Assembly: GCA_002070205.1 (NCBI GenBank)
Contig: MWCU01000061.1
Location: 1 to 63,400 of the forward strand
Length of the DNA: 63,400 nt
Reading direction: 5' to 3'
Source: Firmicutes bacterium ADurb.Bin182
Lineage (GTDB): Bacteria > Bacillota > Clostridia > Christensenellales > CAG-138
Position 1 is the first letter of the stretch, and each line of letters starts with the position of its first letter. Positions 1-9,386 of this stretch are shown piece by piece. The notes under the pieces are model-generated. The model was not told the DNA's origin and made no database searches. It was given only the letters and a program-made list of their open reading frames with translations. The position numbers and the translations under genes are program-made.

Positions 1-592
1 CTGATAGGTAGGAGGCTATCACGGCGGGTTGTTCGTCCGTTGGTTTTATTTTACGAAGCATAAAGGTATCAAGGAGCGTTTGTAGCTGCGCCCCCGCTTC
101 AATGACATCGCCCTGCTGATAAACATTCCCAGTGACAGTAACGAATTTATTTGTCGCACCGTACACATACACCTCAACGCCGAGTTTACTGTTGTTGATG
201 TAATACTTTGTGCTATCGTACTGGAAGCCGCTTGCCTTGAAAATTACACGCAGGCCAGTTCCAGAGGGGCTAATCTCGATGTAGCATCCTTTGAAAATTT
301 GCACTACAGATTGCCCTGTAGCGGTCAGAGTACCATCTGTATTTACACAGTGATCAACGTCCACTGCACTGAAACCACGGAAAATACCAAGCCCCAGACC
401 GTCGTAATGGCTTACTACTGCGACTGCGTCGGAGTAATTTGAAAAGGTGTGTTCATTGTTTGATTGCGCTCGCTTGCCACTGATTTGATATGGCACCTTA
501 CCCGGTTTTGCCTTTCCTTTACGCGCTTCATATTTCCACACACAGAATTTTCCTTTGTCGCGCAGTTCCTTTGGCAGATTGTCGTATTGCAT
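1..592 (-). CDS. Primase-like phage/plasmid replication protein, N-terminal part (runs off the window)
   Basis: Reading leftward from an ATG at 592, the frame stays open for 197 codons to the window edge, so only the N-terminus is present. The start has an AGAAGGAAG ribosome site. The protein begins MQYDNLPKELRDKGKFCVWK, followed by a KVPYQISGKRAQSNN segment, then GLGLGIFRGFSAVDVDHC and YIEISPSGTGLRVIFK. This pattern of a charged start, an acidic DVD motif and SPSGxGLR is typical of N-terminal primase/polymerase domains in phage and integrative-element replication proteins (NrS-1 polymerase/primase-like). It points to a mobile element lying to the left. The family is recognised from pattern memory; the helicase half is not visible. 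It faces away from the restriction operon. Confidence 0.7.
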   Translation of the reverse strand, partial: MQYDNLPKELRDKGKFCVWKYEARKGKAKPGKVPYQISGKRAQSNNEHTFSNYSDAVAVVSHYDGLGLGIFRGFSAVDVDHCVNTDGTLTATGQSVVQIFKGCYIEISPSGTGLRVIFKASGFQYDSTKYYINNSKLGVEVYVYGATNKFVTVTGNVYQQGDVIEAGAQLQTLLDTFMLRKIKPTDEQPAVIASYLS

Positions 593-1038
593 TCTTTCAC
601 TTCCTTCTGGGGTTTGAATTTTTGTTGCTTCTCACCATGTGGAGAAGAACATGATTTTTAATGGTTGTTGAAAAACTTTCTTTCCACTACCCAATGGAGG
701 TTAATGAGTGGTTTGAACGAAAACTCAAGAAATCTTTATCCCTCAGCTATAAGCCGAAAAAATTAACCCTTATGGTGATTTTCTGCTTCTCGCTATACGG
801 AGATTTAAACGCTGTTTTATACACCCCATATTTGAAAATCTTTTTTCTCCAGCGGGAAAGGATGGTTTCTGTGCACCGTTCTCCAGATAACAAGAGAAAA
901 AGTGCACCCACCGTAGTCTCATAATCCAAAAAGAGACAAAAAAATACGGCGCCCGCTGTTTTGCGGATGCCGTAGTGATATATAACCAAGCGAATCAAGC
1001 ATAATTTGAAAATTATTTTCGATTTCACACGTTATTTG
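593..1038. other. Non-coding gap between primase-like gene and xre regulator
   Basis: This AT-rich stretch separates two divergent genes. The open frames inside it have no ribosome site and no recognisable protein pattern. It should hold the leftward promoter of the primase-like gene. The only clear structures are a CTTCTC/GAGAAG hairpin near 630-650 and the terminator-like hairpin at 946-973. Confidence 0.5.
946..973 (-). terminator. Terminator-like hairpin facing left
   Basis: ACGGCGCCCGC pairs with GCGGATGCCGT apart from one G-U and one mismatch. On the minus strand the stem is followed by a T-rich run (complement of 937-945). No minus-strand gene lies just upstream of it, so it may be a remnant of a deleted gene or may insulate the primase-like gene from read-through. 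Confidence 0.4.
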
Positions 1039-1067
1039 TTGTAAACTTGAAGATTTCCTGCTATAAT
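1039..1067 (+). promoter_or_regulatory. Promoter of the xre-hsd operon
   Basis: TTGTAA (1039-1044), a 17-base spacer and TATAAT (1062-1067), with an upstream TG giving an extended -10. Transcription should start near 1074. This excludes the GTG at 1070 as the regulator's start and supports the ATG at 1097. Confidence 0.7.
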
Positions 1068-1096
1068 GAGTGCAATATAATTGTGAGGTGGCAACA

Positions 1097-1333
1097 ATGC
1101 TGGTTGTAAGCTATAAAAAGCTATGGAAATTATTGATAGACCGCGATATGAATAAACAGGATTTGCAGGTGCTGGCAAAAATCAGCCCGTCCTCCGTGGC
1201 GAAACTGTCTAAGCACCAGAATGTCAGCATGGATGTACTTCTTAAAATATGCTCAGCACTACGAGTCAATGTGGAAGATATTATGGAATTCGTACCAGCT
1301 GCGGTATCCGAAGATGGGAGACAGCCTCAATGA
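1097..1333 (+). CDS. Small XRE/Cro-type HTH regulator of the restriction-modification operon
   Basis: A 78-residue protein, almost all of it one helix-turn-helix domain. DMNKQDLQVLAKISPSSVAK is the recognition region and VSMDVLLKICSALRVNVEDI the following helices, as in short Cro/CI-like repressors. The ATG at 1097 has GAGGTG seven bases upstream and lies downstream of the predicted transcription start. Its stop overlaps the hsdM start (ATGA), so the two are translationally coupled. Such small XRE proteins commonly precede type I restriction genes and probably time their expression, like controller proteins. That role is inferred from position and family. Confidence 0.85.
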   Translation: MLVVSYKKLWKLLIDRDMNKQDLQVLAKISPSSVAKLSKHQNVSMDVLLKICSALRVNVEDIMEFVPAAVSEDGRQPQ

Positions 1334-3042
1334 CAAATAAGCAATTAAAAGAATTAAAGGACACCCTGTGGGCCACCGCTGATCAGCTGCGCGCAAATTC
1401 TGGCTTAAAATCTACGGAATATGCCGAGCCTATTCTCGGACTCATCTTTCTGCGCTTTGCAGAAGTTAAATACTCCAAATTTGAAGCTGCTATCAATGCA
1501 GAATATGAAAAAAATAAAGGCACTCGTATGGAGCGCCCTAAACATGAAATTGCGATTGAAAAATGTGGTTTTTATCTTCCTGATGAAGCTAAATATGATT
1601 ACTTGCTAAATTTGCCGGAAAGCGAAGACCTTGCCGGCAAGGTTAAGGCCGCCATGGAGATGTTGGAGCAGTATACGGCTGAGCTTGCAGATACTCTTCC
1701 CAAGGATGTGTATTACAGTGTAAACAGTGAAGATGATCCGTTAGTGCTTTCAAAATTGCTCAGAAATTTTAAGGACATCCCCGCCGACGTACAGCTTGAC
1801 ATTTTCGGCGAAATATATGAATACTTCCTCAGTAAATTTGCGCTTGCTGAAGGCCAAGGAGGTGGAGAATTCTTCACTCCGTCAACCGTTGTACGCTATA
1901 TGGTTGAAGTGCTTGCGCCTACCGAAGGTAAAATTCTCGATCCGGCTTGCGGCAGCGGCGGTATGTTTGTTCAGACAGCCCACTACATAGAACATCATAA
2001 GAAAAACGGTAAGCAAATGAATCTCCGCGCATACGGTGTGGAGAAAACAGGCGCTACCGTAAAACTGGCAAAGATGAATCTGGTACTCAATAATGTACGT
2101 GGCACCATTACATGGGCAAATTCTTATTATCGTGACCCGTATGACAGCTTCGGCAAATTCGATTATGTCATGGCAAATCCGCCATTTAACGTCGATGATG
2201 TTGAGCTCGACCAAGTGAAAAACCAGCCGCGTTTTAACACCTACGGCGTTCCGCAGAAAAAGACCAAAAACAAAAAGAAAGATGCAAAAGAAACGGTACC
2301 TAACGCAAACTATTTGTGGATAAATATGTTCGCTACTGCTTTGAATGAGAACGGCAGAGCTGCTCTTGTTATGGCAAATTCTGCGTCCGATGCCGGACAC
2401 AGTGAAAAGGATATACGCATAAAACTGATTAAAAGCGGCATCATCAGCCAGATGGTGACATTACCTTCAAATATGTTTACCAGCGTTACACTTCCTGCAA
2501 CGCTATGGTTTTTTGATAAAGCAAAGAAAAATAAAGATGAAATTCTCTTCATAGATGCTCGCAATATCTTCACACAGATAAACCGTGCCCAACGTAAATT
2601 TTCCGATGAGCAAATAAAAAATCTTGGTATTATTACAAGGCTTTATGAAGGCAAAACCGAGGAATATGAAGCATTGCTACAGGAATACCGCGACAGGCTG
2701 GCAGCGGCTCCTGACATTTCAGATGATGAGGATAACCCTCCAAAAAGCTACTGGCAGGAACAGATTGATTGGCTTATTGAGCGTTTTCCTGACGGAAAAT
2801 ATGTAGATGTGATCGGCCTTTGTAAAGTGGCTAAACTTGACGGCGAAGACGGCATTATAGATCAGGATTATTCGCTCAATCCCGGCAGATATGTCGGTGT
2901 GGTAATAGAGGATGATGGCATGACTGAAGAGGAATTCAAAGCAGAAATGCTAAATTTACAAGCCGAACTTGAATCCCTTAACAAAGAAGCAGAAGAGCTT
3001 GAAAGTAAAATTGTCGAGAATTTAAGAGGGATGTTTAGATGA
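1330..3042 (+). CDS. hsdM: Type I restriction-modification system, methyltransferase (M) subunit
   Basis: A 570-residue N6-adenine DNA methyltransferase. The N-terminal helical HsdM domain is followed by the Rossmann-fold methylase domain. The S-adenosylmethionine motif DPACGSGGMF starts near residue 204 and the catalytic NPPF near 283. The C-terminus (from about residue 540) is charged and coiled-coil-like, as expected for contact with HsdS. The start is the ATG at 1330, which overlaps the xre stop. The longer open frame upstream overlaps xre and was not used. M2S modifies the host target, and with HsdR it forms the restriction complex. Its own stop overlaps the next start. Confidence 0.95.
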   Translation: MTNKQLKELKDTLWATADQLRANSGLKSTEYAEPILGLIFLRFAEVKYSKFEAAINAEYEKNKGTRMERPKHEIAIEKCGFYLPDEAKYDYLLNLPESEDLAGKVKAAMEMLEQYTAELADTLPKDVYYSVNSEDDPLVLSKLLRNFKDIPADVQLDIFGEIYEYFLSKFALAEGQGGGEFFTPSTVVRYMVEVLAPTEGKILDPACGSGGMFVQTAHYIEHHKKNGKQMNLRAYGVEKTGATVKLAKMNLVLNNVRGTITWANSYYRDPYDSFGKFDYVMANPPFNVDDVELDQVKNQPRFNTYGVPQKKTKNKKKDAKETVPNANYLWINMFATALNENGRAALVMANSASDAGHSEKDIRIKLIKSGIISQMVTLPSNMFTSVTLPATLWFFDKAKKNKDEILFIDARNIFTQINRAQRKFSDEQIKNLGIITRLYEGKTEEYEALLQEYRDRLAAAPDISDDEDNPPKSYWQEQIDWLIERFPDGKYVDVIGLCKVAKLDGEDGIIDQDYSLNPGRYVGVVIEDDGMTEEEFKAEMLNLQAELESLNKEAEELESKIVENLRGMFR

Positions 3043-3983
3043 CTGAAACTTATAATTTAGAAGTATGTGCTGTTTTATTTGGAGCAGAGGAATCGATTTT
3101 AAATATAAAACTCGATAATGGGTTCTCTTTTTGTCGAAAATCGTTAATTCCGCACAAAGATCACTTAAATGAAATATTCGAAAGAGATGCAATATCTTTA
3201 AGACGCGATTATGAATCTGCACGTATTGATAAAGAAACATTAGACGTTATTTGCATATATAAACTTTGTGATATTTCACTAGCTCCGACTGATGCAAAAT
3301 TAAAATTTGATAGCCTTAGCGATGATTCCTTGCAATACTTTGATAATATAATACGTAAGCTAAGACTTTTTAAAGAAGCAAGCTTAATGTTCAAAAGATT
3401 AGCAATTTCATTAAAAAGCGAAAAAAAACAAATTGGTGAAACGATGGTTTCTTCAGTGCATACCGCCATAATACCAGTTGGAGAGGCCTTGGCAAGTAAA
3501 ATTATTAAGAAGTTCTCATGTACTAATGAAGAAGCGAATATTTTACAGGAAGATATAAGATTAGTTTCACTGCCATTAAAAAATCCTGTTATAAATTCAA
3601 GTTATGGTTATTACGATTTGTCTTACCATGAGGATAATTTTATTTCTATTACATTATTGATAACTGCTTTGGAAATCTTGTTTTTAAATAAAGATAATTC
3701 AAAAAAAGAATGCTTAGCAAAACGAATTTCTGTATTATTATTTACAGAAAAAAGCGACATATTAAATTGCTATTTAAATATAAAGCGTTTATATAAAAAA
3801 CGTTCCAATTTTGTTCACGACGGAATTGTTTCTGAAATTTATGATGAAGATATTTTGTTATTAAGAGATTATACGAGAAAATGTATTTTGAAATTAAATT
3901 CTACAAACTTCAATAAAACGAAACTTATAAGTAATTTAAAAGATAAAGCCTCCCAAATTACTTATTGGGAGGAGGTGGATTAG
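3039..3983 (+). CDS. HEPN-domain protein (ApeA-like) embedded in the hsd operon
   Basis: A 314-residue protein whose start overlaps the hsdM stop (ATGA), so it belongs to the operon. The N-terminal half (about 1-130) is unrecognised. The C-terminal half has the pattern of Apea-like HEPN domains: LLITALEILF (about 205-215), a helix with CLAKRISVLLF, then LYKKRSNFVHDG. That last segment contains the R-X4-H ribonuclease motif (Arg255, His260). HEPN domains with this motif usually cleave RNA in abortive-infection or toxin systems. The gene is conspicuously more AT-rich than its neighbours, suggesting a separate origin. RNase activity is inferred, not shown. Confidence 0.75.
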   Translation: MTETYNLEVCAVLFGAEESILNIKLDNGFSFCRKSLIPHKDHLNEIFERDAISLRRDYESARIDKETLDVICIYKLCDISLAPTDAKLKFDSLSDDSLQYFDNIIRKLRLFKEASLMFKRLAISLKSEKKQIGETMVSSVHTAIIPVGEALASKIIKKFSCTNEEANILQEDIRLVSLPLKNPVINSSYGYYDLSYHEDNFISITLLITALEILFLNKDNSKKECLAKRISVLLFTEKSDILNCYLNIKRLYKKRSNFVHDGIVSEIYDEDILLLRDYTRKCILKLNSTNFNKTKLISNLKDKASQITYWEEVD

Positions 3984-3988
3984 GGACA

Positions 3989-5125
3989 ATGACTAAATGG
4001 GAAGAAAAAAGATTAGGTGAAGTTGCGCCTTTTATATATGGAAAGGCACTCACAGCAGAAAAAAGAAAATCTGGGAAATATAAGGTGTTCTCTTCTGCAG
4101 GTGTTTGTGGCTTTTCGGACAATGCTTTAGCCAAAAGAGGAATAATTATTGGTAGAAAGGGCTCTGTGGGGACGGTTTTTTTAAGTGAATCCCCTTTTTA
4201 TTGCATTGACACAGCATTTTATATTGATAACGTTGATGATTGCTGTGATATGAAGTTTTTATTTTACTATATGACTTTGCTCAATTTAGAAAGCTACAAT
4301 AACGATGCCGCTGTTCCAGGGTTAAATAGAAATTTAGCTCATAAGTTGAAGATTAAAATTCCCGACCTACCCACCCAGCAGCGCATTGCCGATATCCTCT
4401 CTGCTTACGATGATCTGATTGAGAACAACAACAAGCGTATTGCACTGCTGGAAAAGGCTGCACAGGAGCTTTACAAAGAATGGTTTGTGCGTTTCCGCTT
4501 CCCCGGTCATGAGACCACAAGGTTTGTAAACGGTTTGCCTGAGGGGTGGACAAGAAAAAAGATTAGTGAGTTCTATAATACTTGTTCCGGCGGTACACCA
4601 AGTCGTAGTAAGCCAGAATATTATGAAAATGGCGTTTATCCGTGGGTAAAAACAGGTGAAATAAAAGACTCAATTATAATAGATGCCGAGGAGTATATCA
4701 CAGAGAACGCAATTAGAAATTCGTCAGCAAAATTACTACCTGCAAAATCTGTTGTAATGGCAATGTACGGCGTAAATATAGGAATGCTAGCATATTTTGA
4801 TCAAGAAATGACCTGCAATCAGGCCTGCTGTGTCTTTTCCGATAAACGCAAATTCTCCTCAAGACATTATTTGTTTCAATACCTATTATCGATACGTGAA
4901 TATTTGCTTTTAATCGGATTTGGCGCGGCACAACAGAATCTAAGCCAAGACTTAATTAAAAGGGTTAAGATTTTGATGCCTACAGATGGATTAGTTACAG
5001 CCTTTGAGAAAAAGGTGGACGATTATTACGAAAGCATCAGAAATTTAATGATGTGTAATCAAAATCTCACCAAGCAACGTGATCTATTATTACCCAGACT
5101 GATGAGCGGTAAATTGGAGGTGTAA
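3989..5125 (+). CDS. hsdS: Type I restriction-modification system, specificity (S) subunit
   Basis: A 378-residue HsdS with the usual two target-recognition domains. TRD1 spans roughly residues 1-130 and TRD2 roughly 185-340. They are separated by a conserved helical spacer, LPTQQRIADILSAYDDLIE, with NNNKRIALLEKAAQELYKEW after it. The second helical repeat is at the C-terminus (QNLTKQRDLLLPRLMSGKL). TRD2 opens with GWTRKKISEF and contains SGGTPSR, typical of TRDs. The ATG at 3989 was chosen because the methylase-binding start MTKWEEKRLGEV matches the family; a GGAGGAGG inside the end of the HEPN gene lies about 12 bases upstream. The recognised DNA sequence cannot be read from this. Confidence 0.95.
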   Translation: MTKWEEKRLGEVAPFIYGKALTAEKRKSGKYKVFSSAGVCGFSDNALAKRGIIIGRKGSVGTVFLSESPFYCIDTAFYIDNVDDCCDMKFLFYYMTLLNLESYNNDAAVPGLNRNLAHKLKIKIPDLPTQQRIADILSAYDDLIENNNKRIALLEKAAQELYKEWFVRFRFPGHETTRFVNGLPEGWTRKKISEFYNTCSGGTPSRSKPEYYENGVYPWVKTGEIKDSIIIDAEEYITENAIRNSSAKLLPAKSVVMAMYGVNIGMLAYFDQEMTCNQACCVFSDKRKFSSRHYLFQYLLSIREYLLLIGFGAAQQNLSQDLIKRVKILMPTDGLVTAFEKKVDDYYESIRNLMMCNQNLTKQRDLLLPRLMSGKLEV

Positions 5126-5127
5126 GG

Positions 5128-6177
5128 ATGCCGGAGAAAAAGGCCTTTGTGTTTGATACGAACTTTATTATTGAAAATATTGATCTCAGAAAAGTCTCAG
5201 AAGACTTGAGTGAACAGTTCACTGTTTATGTAACACAAGTTTCTATTGATGAACGGATTTCTCAAAAATGTCTCGATTTAAGTAAAAAGTATAAGCATAT
5301 AGAACAAATAAGAAAAGATTGTCGTGGCATTGCGACTATACGGGTTACCATAACACTTGAAGATAAAATTAAAGACGAACAAGCACTAACGCAAAAAGGG
5401 TATGAGGAATTATTTGGATCACGAATCATTCCTTTTTTGCGTGATGCTAAGACATTTGATGCAATCCTAAACCGTGTTTATCAAAAGAAGCCACCATTTA
5501 TTTCCGCAGATGGAGCAAGCGATAAAGGATTTAAAGACTCTCTAATATGGTATTCACTGCTTGATTACTTTAAGAATCAAGGCGAGGATCACGTCATTTT
5601 TGTAACTAACGATAAGAATTTTAGGAACCAAGCGGCTGATTTATGTGCAGAGTTTAAAGAAATCACCGGCAAAGTAATAGAGATAAAAGATAACTCGTTT
5701 TATAAGGATATTCTCAAACCAGCTATAATGGAAGAGGTAAAGGAGTCACATATAACACCTGCAAAACTGCCTGATTTTGGCATGCTGAGGGAACAAATCA
5801 ATACGGTGGTTAGTGCACTCTGTGGTATAGAGACGGTAGATAACTGGGGCAATCCATACTGGGAAAGAACATTTACGAGCAACGAAAAGTTTGATGCCGA
5901 CTATATGCGCGTAATTTTCGGTGGGTTACAGCGCGACATTGAGACTCACATTTTTGAACAGAGCGTCTCTGCAGACACAGTTTTTGCTCTGGATGATAGA
6001 ATTGAAAGTGGATCAGTGGGGGTATCCATGTCTTCACTTGAAGACGCCCAGAAGCTGCACAACGAAATATGCAAGAAATATCCGGAATATACTGAGCAGT
6101 TTTATGCTACAGTGGCAAATATATTTAATCAAAACTATGTTGAGCCAGTCATTGATGATAATGAATTGCCGTTTTAA
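5128..6177 (+). CDS. PIN-domain protein (DUF4935-like) embedded in the hsd operon
   Basis: A 349-residue protein starting two bases after the hsdS stop, with GGAGG upstream. The N-terminal 170 residues look like a PIN nuclease fold: FDTNFII (Asp10), an acidic residue near Glu42, GFKDSLIWYSLLDY (Asp137) and VTNDKNF (Asp162). These are the usual spaced metal-binding acids. The C-terminal half (about 200-349) is unrecognised and acidic. DUF4935 PIN proteins are predicted RNases. Its slot between hsdS and hsdR is the one PrrC occupies in the E. coli prr locus. A role as a damage-triggered RNase is inference. Confidence 0.75.
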   Translation: MPEKKAFVFDTNFIIENIDLRKVSEDLSEQFTVYVTQVSIDERISQKCLDLSKKYKHIEQIRKDCRGIATIRVTITLEDKIKDEQALTQKGYEELFGSRIIPFLRDAKTFDAILNRVYQKKPPFISADGASDKGFKDSLIWYSLLDYFKNQGEDHVIFVTNDKNFRNQAADLCAEFKEITGKVIEIKDNSFYKDILKPAIMEEVKESHITPAKLPDFGMLREQINTVVSALCGIETVDNWGNPYWERTFTSNEKFDADYMRVIFGGLQRDIETHIFEQSVSADTVFALDDRIESGSVGVSMSSLEDAQKLHNEICKKYPEYTEQFYATVANIFNQNYVEPVIDDNELPF

Positions 6178-6195
6178 GTTTAGGGAGACGAGCTT

Positions 6196-9100
6196 ATGCC
6201 AAAAATCATAACCGAAGATATGATAGAACAGGCTGCAATAAAGGCACTGGAAGAATCACAGGGCTATGATGTTTTGCGCTGTTATACCGAAGATCCTGAG
6301 ACGCTGCCGGACAACACAGGGAGAGCGAATAAAAAGCAGGTTGTTCTACCAGCCATATTGTTTGAAAGCCTCTGTAATATTAACCCGGATATTCCACAGG
6401 AAACGATAAGGGCTGAGTGTGAAAAGCTTTGCCATACGCCTGTTTCCGGTGATTTAATGCTGACAAATTACTATAACTACCAAAAAATCCGCAATGGCAT
6501 CACCGTTGAATATCAGCAGGACGAGAGAAAAACCTCCAACATCCTCAAGCTGATTAATTTTGATGAGCCTGAAAAGAACAGTTTTCATGTCGCATCCCAA
6601 ATGTGGATTAAAGGAGAAACACACTGGCGCAGACCGGATTTGATACTCTTTGTAAATGGTCTACCTCTTGTGTTCATTGAGCTAAAAAATTCTAACATAC
6701 CAGTGAAAAATGCCTATGACATCAATTTGCAAAACTATCTGAAGGATATTCCATACCTGTTCGACTATAATCAGATTTGCGTTCTCTCCAATGGCATGGA
6801 AACTCGTCTCGGTAGCTTTGGTACTGATTATATATATTTCTTTGAGTGGCTAAAGATAGAGAGCGAAAAAGAAAACCCAAATCGCAAGCAGATTCGTGAG
6901 AACTGTATCAGCCTTGAGTATTTTATTAACGGTTTATGCAAAAAGGACATTCTGCTTGACTACATTGAAAACTTTATCCTTTACGACCGCCGCCGTACAA
7001 AGATTATCGCAAAAAACCACCAATTCTTTGGCGTCAACAACGCCTATAATGCTTTTCTTAATCGCGAACAGCTTCAAGGCAAACTGGGCGTGTTTTGGCA
7101 TACGCAAGGCAGCGGAAAGAGCTACTCTATGGTAATGCTCGCCCGCAAAATCAAGCACAAATGTACCGGTAATTTTACTTTTCTTGTTGTGACCGACCGG
7201 AATGATCTGGATACACAGATTTATAAGAACTTCCTGCGAACAGAGTTTATAACAGATAAGGACAAGGTGCAGCCTGCCAACAGCAAGCAATTGCGTGAGG
7301 AGTTAAAGACCAATAAACCTATTCTATTCACTCTGATACATAAATTCCGCTATGACAAAGGCAAAAAGTACCCTGTATTATCCACTCGTGATGATATTGT
7401 TGTAATTGTAGATGAAGCGCATCGCACACAGTATAAGGATTTAGCGGAAAATATGCGCAACGGTCTGCCTAATGCGCAGTATTTAGCTTTTACCGGTACA
7501 CCGCTTCTGGGCAATAAGAGACTGACCAATTCGTGGTTTGGCGATTATGTCAGTGAATATAACTTTGCCGAATCCATCAAAGACAATGCCACCGTACCGC
7601 TTTACTATGTGAAACGCGTGCCGGAAGTGGAGTTGCAGAACGATTTTCTCGATTCTGATTTTGCGGATATTCTGGAAGAAGAAAACCTGACAGAAGCCGA
7701 GCAGCGTCGCCTTGAAAACCACTATGCAAAGGAACTTGAGGTCATCAAGCGCGATGACCGTCTGGACGCTATTGCGCAACATATCGTGTATCATTTCCCG
7801 CGCAGAGGTTTTCGAGGTAAGGGCATGGTTATTTCGGTAGATAAGTTCACAACTGTTAAGATGTACGATAAGGTGAGCTTTTACTGGAAGGAAGAAATCA
7901 AAAAGCTTAACAAGCAGATTTCGCAGACTTCTAATGAGGATGAAAAGCTACGCTTGAAAGATATCGTCGACTATATGCGTAAAGTGGAGATGGCCGTTGT
8001 TATTAGTGAAGATGCTGATGAGGAAAAGAAATTTGCAGCTGAGGGTCTTTCCATAAAGCCGCACCGGGAACGAATGAACCGAGTAGATGAAAACGGCTTT
8101 GATATTGAGGATAACTTCAAAGATCCGGATAACCCACTTCAGCTGGTATTTGTCTGTGCCATGTGGTTGACCGGCTTTGATGCGCCGTCAGTGTCTACTC
8201 TATATCTTGACAAGCCAATGAAGGGTCACACACTTATGCAAACCATCGCCCGTGCCAACCGTGTATACGGCAATAAGCAATGCGGTCTTATAATTGATTA
8301 TCTGGATGTTTTCAAGTATCTGAAACGCGCTCTTGCCGATTACGCAGCTAGCGACAGTGACGATGTACCGGTTAAAGATATTGCCAAGCTCCTCTCTCAA
8401 CTTAATGAGAGTATAGAAATGACCTGCAAATTCTGCTTCGCTCACGGTGTGGACCTAAAAGCTGTTGTGGATGAAAACGATGTTTTTCGTAATCTGTCCC
8501 TTTTTGAGGACTACGCCAACACAATTGTTGGTAACGATGATGTAAAAAATGAGTTTAGCGTTCTTGCCAATACGGTGGACAACCTATATGAATCCTTGCG
8601 TCCTGATATCTTCAAAATGGACTTTAACCCGATTTTTAAAGAAGCCATTTTATATTTAAAAGGAATTATCGACGGTAAAATCCGTCCGGAAAAGATAGAG
8701 TCAGCACACGCAAAAATAAACGAGTTGCTTGATCAAAGCGTTATAACGTCTGCGGACGCTCGTAAATACACTATCAATGAATCCGGCAAAGAGTTAGATC
8801 TATCAAAAATCGATGTTGATGAACTCCGCGAACAATTCAAGAAGCTGCGAAATAAAAATCTTGCCATATCTGACTTGCGAGAGTTAATTGAAGAAAAACT
8901 AAAAAAAATGCTACGCCGGAACGTTACCCGCACGCAGTTTGCTGAGCGTTTCCGTAACATTATCGATGAATATAACGCTGGAGGTTCTCGGAATGATGAT
9001 TTCTATGAAAAGCTTCTTGAATTAATGGAACAGCTATTTAAGGAAGAACAACGCCATATTAAAGAAGAGCTTACTGAAGAAGAGCTCGAAATCTTCGATC

Positions 9101-9378
9101 TGCTTTGCAAAGAGCATCTTACACAGGAGGAAGAGAAAAAAGTAAAACTGGCAGCGAAGGAATTATATAACACGTTGCTCTCAAAGAAAAAGGATTTGTT
9201 TGTTGTCGGCTGGCAAAATGACCCGCAGCCAAAAGAGCGTGTCAAGAGTGAGATTGTCACGGTGCTTAACACTTTCCTACCGGAAAGTTACGACCGAGAA
9301 GTGTTCCTACATAAGAGCAGTATCGTGTTTAACCATATCGTTGACCAAGCCATGACCGGATATAACTGGGTGGCATAA
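6196..9378 (+). CDS. hsdR: Type I restriction enzyme, motor/endonuclease (R) subunit
   Basis: A 1060-residue HsdR of normal length. The N-terminal PD-(D/E)xK nuclease has RRPDLILFVN (Asp148) and FIELKN (Glu162, Lys164). The superfamily 2 translocase follows: Walker A TQGSGKS (about 303-309), DEAH (406-409), FTGTP, and the late motif TGFDAPSVSTLYLDKP plus QTIARANR. The C-terminal helical region binds the MS core. All key residues are present, so restriction should work. It is preceded by GGGAG, 18 bases after the PIN gene stop, and is the last gene of the operon. Confidence 0.96.
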   Translation: MPKIITEDMIEQAAIKALEESQGYDVLRCYTEDPETLPDNTGRANKKQVVLPAILFESLCNINPDIPQETIRAECEKLCHTPVSGDLMLTNYYNYQKIRNGITVEYQQDERKTSNILKLINFDEPEKNSFHVASQMWIKGETHWRRPDLILFVNGLPLVFIELKNSNIPVKNAYDINLQNYLKDIPYLFDYNQICVLSNGMETRLGSFGTDYIYFFEWLKIESEKENPNRKQIRENCISLEYFINGLCKKDILLDYIENFILYDRRRTKIIAKNHQFFGVNNAYNAFLNREQLQGKLGVFWHTQGSGKSYSMVMLARKIKHKCTGNFTFLVVTDRNDLDTQIYKNFLRTEFITDKDKVQPANSKQLREELKTNKPILFTLIHKFRYDKGKKYPVLSTRDDIVVIVDEAHRTQYKDLAENMRNGLPNAQYLAFTGTPLLGNKRLTNSWFGDYVSEYNFAESIKDNATVPLYYVKRVPEVELQNDFLDSDFADILEEENLTEAEQRRLENHYAKELEVIKRDDRLDAIAQHIVYHFPRRGFRGKGMVISVDKFTTVKMYDKVSFYWKEEIKKLNKQISQTSNEDEKLRLKDIVDYMRKVEMAVVISEDADEEKKFAAEGLSIKPHRERMNRVDENGFDIEDNFKDPDNPLQLVFVCAMWLTGFDAPSVSTLYLDKPMKGHTLMQTIARANRVYGNKQCGLIIDYLDVFKYLKRALADYAASDSDDVPVKDIAKLLSQLNESIEMTCKFCFAHGVDLKAVVDENDVFRNLSLFEDYANTIVGNDDVKNEFSVLANTVDNLYESLRPDIFKMDFNPIFKEAILYLKGIIDGKIRPEKIESAHAKINELLDQSVITSADARKYTINESGKELDLSKIDVDELREQFKKLRNKNLAISDLRELIEEKLKKMLRRNVTRTQFAERFRNIIDEYNAGGSRNDDFYEKLLELMEQLFKEEQRHIKEELTEEELEIFDLLCKEHLTQEEEKKVKLAAKELYNTLLSKKKDLFVVGWQNDPQPKERVKSEIVTVLNTFLPESYDREVFLHKSSIVFNHIVDQAMTGYNWVA

Positions 9379-9386
9379 ATAAAAGT

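Noticed and set aside
661..1028. Overlapping open frames on both strands in the gap before xre
   Set aside because: No ribosome site, no protein-like pattern, and each overlaps the other; they lie in an AT-rich promoter region.
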